A DNA stretch of 13,886 bases from Lachnospiraceae bacterium UBA3802 (GTDB lineage: Bacteria; Bacillota; Clostridia; Lachnospirales; Lachnospiraceae), in NCBI GenBank assembly GCA_002369155.1, contig DFEM01000191.1:1-13886 (forward strand). Direction: 5' to 3'. A program made the position numbers and the translations under genes. Position 1 is the first letter of the stretch. Each line of letters opens with the position of its first letter. This document shows positions 7,608 to 13,886 of this stretch, in pieces. The notes beneath the pieces were generated by a model that did not search any database, was not told the origin of the DNA, and worked only from the letters and a program-made list of their open reading frames with translations.

Positions 7608-10600
7608 ATGAGCAGAAAAATTATGGCTTTTCTGATGGCTGCGCTTTTGTTCATCGGTTCATTCGTTATGTTTGTTCCCGCTGTTGCAAAGGCTGCTCCT
7701 TCAGACAAGACTTATACTTTCTCGGATTTGAAATCAACGATGGAATACGGTTTGACTTCCAAAGTTAACGGAGACGGCGAATTGGAAATTTCCTTCCAGG
7801 ATCAGTACAAATCTCAGTTTTATGCCATTCCTTCGGACATCGATCCCGATACGATTACAAAGGTCGTATTTGACGTAAAAAGCGGCAATGCAGGCGATCT
7901 TGCATTCAAGCTTCATACACAGGCGGATTACGATTCCGACAATAAGGGCGGCACTCCCGTATCTTACGGAAATCCTACTGTTACACCCGATACAAAGGGA
8001 TGCAAGTATTTCTCCATAATGTCACTTAACGCAGGTACTACAGATGCAGTCATCGCTTCCGTAACATTCAGCGTTTCTGGCGAGGGCAATCCTCAGGGCG
8101 ATGCGGATGAAGAGCTTGCAGGACCTCAGGTAGAGGGAGAAAATCTTTTACAGAACCCCAACTTTGCAGATTCAGACGTATCCATGTGGGGCGTTGAACT
8201 TGAAAGTGCAAAGATTACTACAGCAGAAAGCGATACACCCATTGTAGGCGACATCAAGACATACGGTGTTATCGACGGCAGAACAAGACCTTATGACTGC
8301 TTCGCTTATGATGTAACGGACATCGTTGAAAACGGAGCAACATATGCATATTGCTTCTATGTAATGCTTTCAGATGATTATGAAGGCGCACCCGGCGAAC
8401 AGCGTCAGGTTGATTTTGCTCCTTATATCACATCAGGCGGAAGCACCAATTATCTCGGTTCATACTCACCTGAGATTACAGGTTCTTCAAGCCAGCAGCT
8501 TACACCCGGTGAATGGACCAAGTTTGAAGGTACTTTTAAGGTATCCGCATCAGGCGATATTGAAAAGCTTGTACTCAGATTCCTTGAACAGGGCGAAAAT
8601 TACGGTGAAGGCGACTGCGTAAAGGGAAGATATTACCTCACAGGCGTTTCATTCGTTAACATGAATCTTGCTACAAAGACAATCGAAGGCAATATCCCCA
8701 ATCTTAAGGATGCCTTAACAAAGGATTTCGGAGATGACATGATTTGCGGTACATCCCTTTCAGGTTCCGAAATCAACGACAAAGTACTTATGCAGCTCGT
8801 TGAAAAGCATTTCAACGCTGTTACACTCGGCAACGAATTAAAGCCTGATTCACATCTCGGTTATTCAATCAGAGGAACAGAAGAAGCTGAAATCGACGGA
8901 CAGAAGATTACGGTTCCCGTACTTGATTATTCCAATGCCGAGAGATATCTCGATTACTTCCTTCAGTGGAACGAAGAACATCCCGATGAGAAGATTTTAA
9001 TCAGAGGCCATGTACTTGTATGGCACTCACAGACTCCCGAATGGTTCTTCCATGAAGATTATGATGACACAAAGCCTTATGTAACACCCGAAGTAATGAC
9101 ACTTCGTCAGGAATGGTACATCAAGACCGTTCTTGAACATTACGTAGGCGAAGACAGCAAATACAAAGACCTCTTCTACGGATGGGATGTTGTTAACGAA
9201 GCTGTAAGCGACGGCAGCGGAACATACAGAACGGATGCTGAAGGATCAAGCTGGTGGGCAGTATACAAGAGCAACGAATTCATTATCAATGCATTCAAGT
9301 TTGCCAACAAATATGCTCCCGCAGATGTAGAACTTTATTACAACGATTACAATGACTGCACACCCGGTAAGGTAGAAGGTATCGTGGCACTTCTTAATGA
9401 TGTTAAGAATGCCGAAGGCACCAGAATCGATGCAATGGGTATGCAGGGTCACTATGACAACGAATATCCCACAACGGATCAGTTTGTTGATGCAGCTTCC
9501 AAGTACGGCGCTGTTGTAGGCAAGATTATGCTTACAGAGGTTGACTTTAAGTCTTCAAGCGCTTATGACGGAACAGCAGCAACACTCCAGGGTGAATATG
9601 CAAGACAGGCATACAGATACAAAGCAATCTATGATGCAATGAAGAATGTTGATGCCGATAATCTTGCAGAAGTCGGCGGCTTTATCGTATGGGGTGTAAT
9701 TGACGGAAATTCATGGCTCCAGGCATATACAGGTGTCGGCGGCGGTGTAACGGACGGAAGCCCTCAGTGTCCTCTTCTTTTTGATGATGACTTAAAGGCA
9801 AAGCCTGCATTCTGGGCACTCGTTGATCCTACAAAGCTTGCTCCCGAGACAAAGGCAGCAGCAGTAACTCAGGCTATGGTTGAAGATTTCTCACTTGCGA
9901 ATAAATATTCATTCTCGGGAGAGAAAGCAAACGTTGATTTTTATCCTATCTGGAATAACGGACAGCTTCAGTTCAGAGTAGATGTTTGGGATGTCGAACA
10001 GGATGAAAACGATTCGGTAAAGGTTTACGTTGATAAATACAATTCAAAATCCAAAGGCATTAAGACCAAGATGGTTGAAGCCTTCAGAAAAGATGTTCCT
10101 TCAACCGATGACGGAAAATATACGGTTGTAATTAATGTTCCGGTTGATACGGTTGAAGCAAATGCCGTAGTGGGATTTGATATTGTTGTTACCGATAACG
10201 ATGATGTATTTGCTTTCAACGACAATACAATGTCACAGGAAACATCCAGCCAGTATTATGCAGAAGGAATGCTTAAGCCCTTCGTATTTATTCCCAGAGG
10301 AACAATAACAGTTGACGGTGAATATGATGATGCATGGAAAGAGGCAATCAGTGTTACACTTGGCAACAAGACAGATTCTCCTCAGGCAAGTGCCACGGTT
10401 CATCTTCTTTGGGATGAAGAATATCTCTATGCTTATGCTGAAGTTACTGATGCAGATTTAAATAAGGATTCCGAGCAGGTACACGAGCAGGATTCATTCG
10501 AAATCTTCATCGATGAGACCAACTCCAAGGCAGCAGAGTACAACGATGGTACAAAGCAGTACAGAATCAATTATGCAAATGAACATTCATTCAACGGCGA

Positions 10601-11084
10601 GAAGTGTGTTGAAGAAAACGAAACAACATTTGCAAAGACAACAGATACCGGATATATCGTTGAAGGTGCGTTCAAGTGGACTGAGATTAAGCCCGAAGCC
10701 GGAGCATATATAGGTATTGAACTTCAGATTAACGATGCTGATTCAAACGGTGTAAGAATCGGTACGGTAACATGGAATGACATTACCAACCAGTGCTGGT
10801 CATCTCCCGCTTGCTTCGGAACAGGTATGCTTGTTGAAGAATATGACGATGCAGGTCCTTTGGCAACTGATTCAAATGAAGAAAAACCCAAGAGCAAAGT
10901 CGGTTTGTTTGTAGGTATAGGCGCAGCTGCAGTTCTTGCAGGTACAGCCGCATTCGTATCTCTTAAGAAGAAACCCGAAGAAGAGGGCGAAAACGCAGAG
11001 AGCGAAAAACCCGAAGAAGACTTCGACAAAGGCGAGATTAAGAGCGAAGAAACCAAGGAAGAATCCGAAGAAAAAACCGAATAA
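7608..11084 (+). CDS. Exported, membrane-anchored modular GH10 xylanase (CBM86-like, CBM22, GH10, two CBM9-like)
   Basis: A 1158-residue xylanase that would cut xylan at the cell surface. Modules: signal peptide 1-29 (cut near AKA/AP); an unassigned beta-rich domain about 30-158, in the position of CBM86 in Roseburia intestinalis Xyn10A; CBM22/CBM4_9 about 176-352; GH10 barrel about 360-745 with GHVLVWH at 467-473, acid/base Glu531 in WDVVNE, GMQGHY at 611-616 and nucleophile Glu644 in LTEVD; a divergent CBM9-like module about 750-890; and a typical CBM9 module about 895-1080 (VDGEYDDAW, LLWDEEYLYAYAEV, TWND, WSSPACFGTG). A helix at 1098-1119 follows, then KKK and an acidic tail. No LPxTG is present, so anchoring would be by the helix, with the tail inside the cell. 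It is monocistronic between a strong promoter and terminator. Module borders are estimates. Confidence 0.93.
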   Translation: MSRKIMAFLMAALLFIGSFVMFVPAVAKAAPSDKTYTFSDLKSTMEYGLTSKVNGDGELEISFQDQYKSQFYAIPSDIDPDTITKVVFDVKSGNAGDLAFKLHTQADYDSDNKGGTPVSYGNPTVTPDTKGCKYFSIMSLNAGTTDAVIASVTFSVSGEGNPQGDADEELAGPQVEGENLLQNPNFADSDVSMWGVELESAKITTAESDTPIVGDIKTYGVIDGRTRPYDCFAYDVTDIVENGATYAYCFYVMLSDDYEGAPGEQRQVDFAPYITSGGSTNYLGSYSPEITGSSSQQLTPGEWTKFEGTFKVSASGDIEKLVLRFLEQGENYGEGDCVKGRYYLTGVSFVNMNLATKTIEGNIPNLKDALTKDFGDDMICGTSLSGSEINDKVLMQLVEKHFNAVTLGNELKPDSHLGYSIRGTEEAEIDGQKITVPVLDYSNAERYLDYFLQWNEEHPDEKILIRGHVLVWHSQTPEWFFHEDYDDTKPYVTPEVMTLRQEWYIKTVLEHYVGEDSKYKDLFYGWDVVNEAVSDGSGTYRTDAEGSSWWAVYKSNEFIINAFKFANKYAPADVELYYNDYNDCTPGKVEGIVALLNDVKNAEGTRIDAMGMQGHYDNEYPTTDQFVDAASKYGAVVGKIMLTEVDFKSSSAYDGTAATLQGEYARQAYRYKAIYDAMKNVDADNLAEVGGFIVWGVIDGNSWLQAYTGVGGGVTDGSPQCPLLFDDDLKAKPAFWALVDPTKLAPETKAAAVTQAMVEDFSLANKYSFSGEKANVDFYPIWNNGQLQFRVDVWDVEQDENDSVKVYVDKYNSKSKGIKTKMVEAFRKDVPSTDDGKYTVVINVPVDTVEANAVVGFDIVVTDNDDVFAFNDNTMSQETSSQYYAEGMLKPFVFIPRGTITVDGEYDDAWKEAISVTLGNKTDSPQASATVHLLWDEEYLYAYAEVTDADLNKDSEQVHEQDSFEIFIDETNSKAAEYNDGTKQYRINYANEHSFNGEKCVEENETTFAKTTDTGYIVEGAFKWTEIKPEAGAYIGIELQINDADSNGVRIGTVTWNDITNQCWSSPACFGTGMLVEEYDDAGPLATDSNEEKPKSKVGLFVGIGAAAVLAGTAAFVSLKKKPEEEGENAESEKPEEDFDKGEIKSEETKEESEEKTE

Positions 11085-11118
11085 TATTTAATAAAAATTA
11101 TCCATAAAATGTATCATA

Positions 11119-11163
11119 AAGGCCGCGCGAAGCATGAAAAATCATGAGTTGCGCGGTCTTTTG
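11119..11163 (+). terminator. Rho-independent terminator after exported xylanase
   Basis: GGCCGCGC (11121-11128) pairs with GCGCGGTC (11151-11158), with an inner CATGA/TCATG stem over AAAA, then TTTT. The upstream AA/TT pairs extend it. Strong, and it isolates the xylanase transcript. Confidence 0.87.
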
Positions 11164-11185
11164 CATATGCGGATGGGGCAAAAAT

Positions 11186-11215
11186 TTGACATGAGTTAAC
11201 ATAATGTGCTACAAT
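11186..11215 (+). promoter_or_regulatory. Promoter of 220-residue membrane-anchored protein gene
   Basis: TTGACA (11186-11191) is consensus; TACAAT (11210-11215) is 18 bases downstream and preceded by TGC, giving an extended -10. An 11-bp direct repeat unit lies in the spacer. Initiation near 11222 gives a leader of about 60 bases that contains a short CCGT-AAAG-ACGG hairpin (11228-11239). Confidence 0.75.
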
Positions 11216-11259
11216 ATCTCTTACCTGCCGTAAAGACGGGGAGAGAATGTTAACATAAT
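11195..11259 (+). repeat. Pair of 11-bp direct repeats, possible operator
   Basis: GTTAACATAAT occurs exactly twice, at 11195-11205 between the -35 and -10 and at 11249-11259 in the leader, 54 bases start to start. GTTAAC is itself palindromic. The placement is what a regulator binding two sites would use, but no regulator is identified. Confidence 0.45.
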
Positions 11260-11282
11260 TTTGGTAAACGAAGGAAAATTCT

Positions 11283-11945
11283 ATGTTTAAGAAAACCATG
11301 AAGTTCGTGGGCGCCACTGCGATTCTGGGTATCTGCGTTTTCTTCCTCTCGTATATATATGTTTTGAGAACGACCATTAATGATCTTGAAACGGATGCGA
11401 GCATGGAGAAATTAAGAAGCAGAAAATATACGGATATCATTGTTGGCGGAAGCGATAACAGAATGGAATCCGACGTCCTTGAAAAGGATACTTTATACAA
11501 TGTGGATTATGATGTATACGATCTGCCGAAGTACTATCCTTATTACGGACAGAAGGCTTACGAGAACTATTCGGCTATAACAAATCGTCAGAGTAAACAG
11601 TACAAGCTGGAAGAAGTGGCTTATACGGACGATTACGGATTCAGAATTTATGATGACAGATATCTGATTGCCATAGGTACGTATTTTAAAGCGCCTGTAG
11701 GTACTTATATTGATGTCGAACTTGAAAACGGCGTAATTATTCCTTGTATTGTCGGTGATATCAAATCCGATGTCGATACCGAAGAGAACAATGTATATTC
11801 GCTATCATGCGGATGCGCTACCGAATTCATCGTTGACGGATGGAAGATAGATCCTTACACAAGAGGAGACATTTCCGAAGTATTCGATGAGTGGGACAGT
11901 CCCGTTATTCATATAATCGTTTATGATCACAATTTCTTTGATTAG
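11283..11945 (+). CDS. Membrane-anchored protein of unknown function, possible 3D/double-psi barrel-like domain
   Basis: A 220-residue protein with one N-terminal helix at 9-28 following a basic start (MFKKTMK), so most of it would lie outside the membrane; no lipobox is seen. Ribosome binding site GAAGGAAA at about 11269-11276. Residues 38-115 are polar, with no recognised motif. The block 127-186 (YLIAIGTYFKAPVGTYIDV, then ELENGVIIPCIVGDIKSDVDT and EFIVD) resembles small exported domains of clostridial and phage proteins with the pattern G-T...L.NG...C..GD.K...DT...EFIVD, which recall 3D or double-psi beta-barrel folds. This is a judgement from pattern, not an established family call. Cysteines at 155, 176 and 178 could form disulfides. 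It has its own promoter and terminator and is not in an operon with the xylanase. A cell-wall role is possible but unproven. Confidence 0.75.
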   Translation: MFKKTMKFVGATAILGICVFFLSYIYVLRTTINDLETDASMEKLRSRKYTDIIVGGSDNRMESDVLEKDTLYNVDYDVYDLPKYYPYYGQKAYENYSAITNRQSKQYKLEEVAYTDDYGFRIYDDRYLIAIGTYFKAPVGTYIDVELENGVIIPCIVGDIKSDVDTEENNVYSLSCGCATEFIVDGWKIDPYTRGDISEVFDEWDSPVIHIIVYDHNFFD

Positions 11946-12000
11946 TATGGGATTATTTATATAATTATTGATTTTTATTCCCTTTGGGAGTACACTTTTA

Positions 12001-12033
12001 ATGCGGGGGCAGTGAAAACTGTCCCCGTATTTT
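12001..12033 (+). terminator. Rho-independent terminator after 220-residue protein gene
   Basis: Arms 12001-12013 and 12018-12030 form 13 consecutive pairs (two G-U) around a GAAA tetraloop, followed by a T-run. Very stable. Confidence 0.9.
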
Positions 12034-12055
12034 GTATTTAAAATAAATATTTATT

Positions 12056-12099
12056 GAATATTTCTACAAAATATAGTGAATATTTTAACAAAATATAGT
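12056..12099 (+). repeat. 22-bp tandem direct repeat with nested palindromes, operator-like
   Basis: Two adjacent 22-base units, 12056-12077 and 12078-12099, match at 20 of 22 positions (differences are CT versus TA in the middle). Each begins GAATATTT and ends ACAAAATATAGT. Unit 2 contains ATATTTT-AAC-AAAATAT, a perfect 7-3-7 inverted repeat; unit 1 has the same with one mismatch. Two helical turns apart, ahead of the gene, they look like twin protein-binding sites. Confidence 0.55.
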
Positions 12100-12104
12100 A
12101 GAAT
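12076..12104 (+). promoter_or_regulatory. Possible promoter for lipoprotein and ABC permease genes
   Basis: TAGAAT (12099-12104) is a one-mismatch -10, with a weak -35 GTGAAT (12076-12081) 17 bases upstream. The second 22-bp repeat unit falls exactly in the spacer. A poor -35 with twin upstream sites suggests a regulated promoter. AAAGGAG at 12118-12124 precedes the ATG at 12132 by 7 bases. Confidence 0.45.
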
Positions 12105-12131
12105 GGATATGTTGTATAAAGGAGATTGAAG

Positions 12132-12794
12132 ATGAAAAGCCATGTTTGTAAAACGGCTTTGGTTATATTGATGCTGTCTTTTGTTTCTTTATTGGGATGC
12201 AGGACAGTCGTTACGGACGTTAATGCCTTGTTGGGGACGAATGAATCGGGAGAAAATCTCGGTATACCCGTTAATTACAACAAGGATTATGTTGAAGTAG
12301 CTTACAATGCGTCAAAACCCGAGACGGAAGATATTGTTTCGGAGTCAGAAGACGAAGCCAAAGATGATTTGGAAGAGATAAATGAAGACAAGTCGAAAGA
12401 CGAGGATGATAAATCTGAGAGGGATGCTGATTCGAAGGATGATAAAGAATCGGACAACGATTTAAATGAGTCGGATGATACAAAGGACAATTCCGAAAAC
12501 TCTGACGATGATGATTTGGGCAATCCGGATGATGAAGACACAGACAAGTCGGAAGACGAAACAGATGCCGGTGAAGAAGTCGAAAGCGAAGAGAATGAAG
12601 ATGATGATCTTAACGCTTCGATGGCATCGGATAATTTTGATGCCGAGTTCTACGCAGCCACTTATCCCGATGTGGTAGCGGTATTCGGCAATTCTCCCGA
12701 AGCTTTGTACAAGCACTATCTTGATTACGGAAAAGCCGAGGGCAGAAGCTGTAACGCTGAGGAATATTCGCTTTTAAACGAAAGTTCCGAATAA
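12132..12794 (+). CDS. Acidic lipoprotein with C-terminal FDAxFY...YPDV...EGR motif
   Basis: A 220-residue predicted lipoprotein: basic start, hydrophobic stretch and lipobox LLGC with Cys23. The ATG at 12132 is chosen over TTG at 12126 because AAAGGAG at 12118-12124 gives 7-base spacing. Residues 65-160 are an extreme Asp/Glu/Ser/Lys low-complexity segment, probably disordered and strongly negative. Residues 168-205 (NFDAEFYAATYPDV, LYKHYLDYGKAEGRSCN) match a small repeat known from many bacterial surface proteins (FDxxYYxxxYPDV...HYxxxGxxEGR), here present once. That motif has no established function, so none is given. It is far too short to be the sugar-binding lipoprotein of an ABC importer. 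It is 54 bases ahead of the permease gene with no terminator, so probably co-transcribed. Confidence 0.8.
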   Translation: MKSHVCKTALVILMLSFVSLLGCRTVVTDVNALLGTNESGENLGIPVNYNKDYVEVAYNASKPETEDIVSESEDEAKDDLEEINEDKSKDEDDKSERDADSKDDKESDNDLNESDDTKDNSENSDDDDLGNPDDEDTDKSEDETDAGEEVESEENEDDDLNASMASDNFDAEFYAATYPDVVAVFGNSPEALYKHYLDYGKAEGRSCNAEEYSLLNESSE

Positions 12795-12848
12795 GGCAAA
12801 TGGATGATAACTGCGGTAAAGTATCTGCAGGCAGGAATATATTAAGGT

Positions 12849-13769
12849 ATGAAGAAAGAGAATAAGAAGAAAGTTAAGAAGTATAAACTTTCGGCTTACG
12901 GACGAAAGATGGCAAGAAAAGAGAGAAGAAAAGATTCGCTCTTTTTAATGCCCTCTTTTTTTGGTGTAAGCGTTTTTTACATTGTTCCGTTTTTTGTTGT
13001 AATCGCATATGCATTTGAAGACAACCCCATTACCAAGAATTATGTAGGCATTACCAATTTCGTAAATATTCTTCAAAACGAGGCATTTAAACTCGCGGCA
13101 TCTAATACTTTCAAGTTTTCACTGGTAGCCGTTCCGCTTGCGGTAATAATATCGCTTCTTATGGCGATACTTCTCGATCAGAGCATTCCTTTGGCTTCAC
13201 AGTTTAGAACCGTATTTTTGTCACCGATGATGGTGCCCGTGGCTTCCGTTATTCTTGTGTTCAGAGTTCTCTTTGATTATAACGGTGCATTCAACGGCAT
13301 CATAAGGTTTTTCGGCGGAAGCAACATAGACTGGTTAAAGAGCGATTATGCACCGTTAGTCGTACTGGCACTGTTTTTGTGGAAGAATTTGGGCTACAAC
13401 ATGATTCTGTTTTTGGCAGGCCTCGGTACGATTCCAAAAGAAATGATGGAAGTTGCGTATCTTGATTCTTCCAATGCATTTAAACTCTTTTTCATAATCA
13501 AGATAAGATATCTTTCCCCGACGATTCTTTTTGTGACGATTATGTCGCTTATCAACTCATTTAAAATATTCCGTGAGGTATATCTTTTATCAGGCAATTA
13601 TCCGCACGGCTCGGTATATACGCTTCAGCATTTTATGAACAATATGTTTACGTCGCTTGATTATCAGAAGCTTTCATCGGCGGCAATCATAATGTGTTTT
13701 GTAATGGTTATAATTATCGGAATCCTTTATATTCTCGAGAACAGATTCGGAAAGGATATGGAGGGTTAA
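12849..13769 (+). CDS. Carbohydrate ABC transporter permease, MalF/UgpA-like
   Basis: A 306-residue inner membrane protein with six predicted helices (about 31-57, 88-109, 122-142, 167-190, 223-243 and 276-296) after a lysine/arginine-rich cytoplasmic N-terminus of 30 residues. The EAA loop that contacts the ATPase is at 201-224, EVAYLDSSNAFKLFFIIKIR then YLSP; the usual glycine (DGA) is Ser-Ser and the usual proline before the last LxP is Arg. It would pair with the following permease and an ATPase and binding protein elsewhere to import a sugar, probably xylo-oligosaccharide from context. The ribosome binding site is weak: AGGAA at 12833-12837 is 11 bases away, and AAGG is too close. Translational coupling to the lipoprotein gene is possible. 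A start at Met21 cannot be excluded. Confidence 0.92.
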   Translation: MKKENKKKVKKYKLSAYGRKMARKERRKDSLFLMPSFFGVSVFYIVPFFVVIAYAFEDNPITKNYVGITNFVNILQNEAFKLAASNTFKFSLVAVPLAVIISLLMAILLDQSIPLASQFRTVFLSPMMVPVASVILVFRVLFDYNGAFNGIIRFFGGSNIDWLKSDYAPLVVLALFLWKNLGYNMILFLAGLGTIPKEMMEVAYLDSSNAFKLFFIIKIRYLSPTILFVTIMSLINSFKIFREVYLLSGNYPHGSVYTLQHFMNNMFTSLDYQKLSSAAIIMCFVMVIIIGILYILENRFGKDMEG

Positions 13770-13770
13770 C

Positions 13771-13886
13771 ATGAAAGAGAAAAGAAGAGAGCTTTTTCTT
13801 CGAATAAAGAAAAGGTTAAAAAAATATACAAGAACAATAATTCTTTTTGCGATAGCACTTTCATTTGCAATTATTTTCCTTCTCCC
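13771..13886 (+). CDS. Second ABC transporter permease (MalG-type), 5' fragment cut by window end
   Basis: Thirty-eight codons are visible, starting one base after the previous stop, with GGAGGG at 13760-13765 as ribosome binding site. The start is basic (MKEKRRELFLRIKKRLKKY) and is followed by a hydrophobic stretch that would be the first helix (TIILFAIALSFAIIFLLP). Near-overlap with a MalF-type permease gene and the N-terminal pattern fit the MalG/UgpE partner that usually follows. There is not enough sequence for domain confirmation, so the call depends on context. Confidence 0.75.
   Translation, partial: MKEKRRELFLRIKKRLKKYTRTIILFAIALSFAIIFLL

Noticed and set aside
10893..11084. Sortase (LPxTG) anchor in the xylanase tail
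   Set aside because: The sequence before the helix is PLATDSNEEKPKSK, with no LPxTG or variant, and the post-helix tail is long and acidic rather than short and basic.
11221..11250. Riboswitch in the leader of the orphan gene
   Set aside because: Only a 4-bp CCGT/ACGG hairpin with weak flanking TCTC/GAGA pairing is seen; no c-di-GMP or other known aptamer core motif is present.
11262..11276. GGTAAACGAAGGAA as a catabolite response element
   Set aside because: The left half is close to TGNAARCG but the right half lacks the WWWCA part, and it coincides with the ribosome binding site.
12126..12131. TTG start for the lipoprotein, adding two residues
   Set aside because: It would begin 1 base after AAAGGAG, far too close; ATG at 12132 has correct spacing.
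12302..12547. Serine-rich reverse-strand frame opposite the acidic lipoprotein
   Set aside because: The Ser-rich translation is the mirror of GAT/GAA-rich coding sequence; no start signals.

Overview
The window reads as chromosome of a low-to-mid GC, anaerobic, plant-fibre-degrading Firmicute, most likely a Lachnospiraceae member of the Butyrivibrio/Pseudobutyrivibrio/Roseburia type. This is judged from the protein families, strong AAGGAGG-type ribosome binding sites, extended TGnTATAAT promoters and a modular Gram-positive xylanase. It is inference; no 16S rRNA or other marker gene is present. All convincing genes lie on the + strand.

Layout: 1-1658 holds the 3' end of nicotinate phosphoribosyltransferase (pncB), a small stand-alone TSCPD-domain protein and a tocopherol-cyclase-like protein, closely packed. 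1753-3252 is a six-helix methyl-accepting chemotaxis protein with its own extended -10 promoter and a strong terminator. 3324-7465 is a four-gene operon: a DegV-type lipid-binding protein, a beta-lactamase-family serine hydrolase, an HSL/acetyl-esterase-like alpha/beta hydrolase and a cytoplasmic GH10 xylanase, closed by a terminator. 7608-11084 is a 1158-residue exported xylanase: signal peptide, unassigned CBM86-like domain, CBM22, GH10, two CBM9-like modules, C-terminal membrane helix and acidic tail. It is monocistronic, with its own promoter and terminator. 11283-11945 is a monocistronic membrane-anchored protein of unknown function. 12132-13886 is a new unit with an acidic lipoprotein followed by the two permease genes of a carbohydrate ABC importer; the second permease is cut by the window end.

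Working together (inference): the surface-anchored GH10 enzyme would cut xylan outside the cell, and its binding modules would hold it on the polymer. The ABC importer would bring in xylo-oligosaccharides. The cytoplasmic esterase and serine hydrolase would strip acyl substituents, and the cytoplasmic GH10 would finish the oligomers. The arrangement resembles the xylan utilisation strategy known from Roseburia and Butyrivibrio. The least explained parts are the acidic lipoprotein with a single FDAEFYAATYPDV-type C-terminal motif, the 22-bp tandem operator-like repeat in front of it, and the 220-residue membrane-anchored protein with its own strong promoter.
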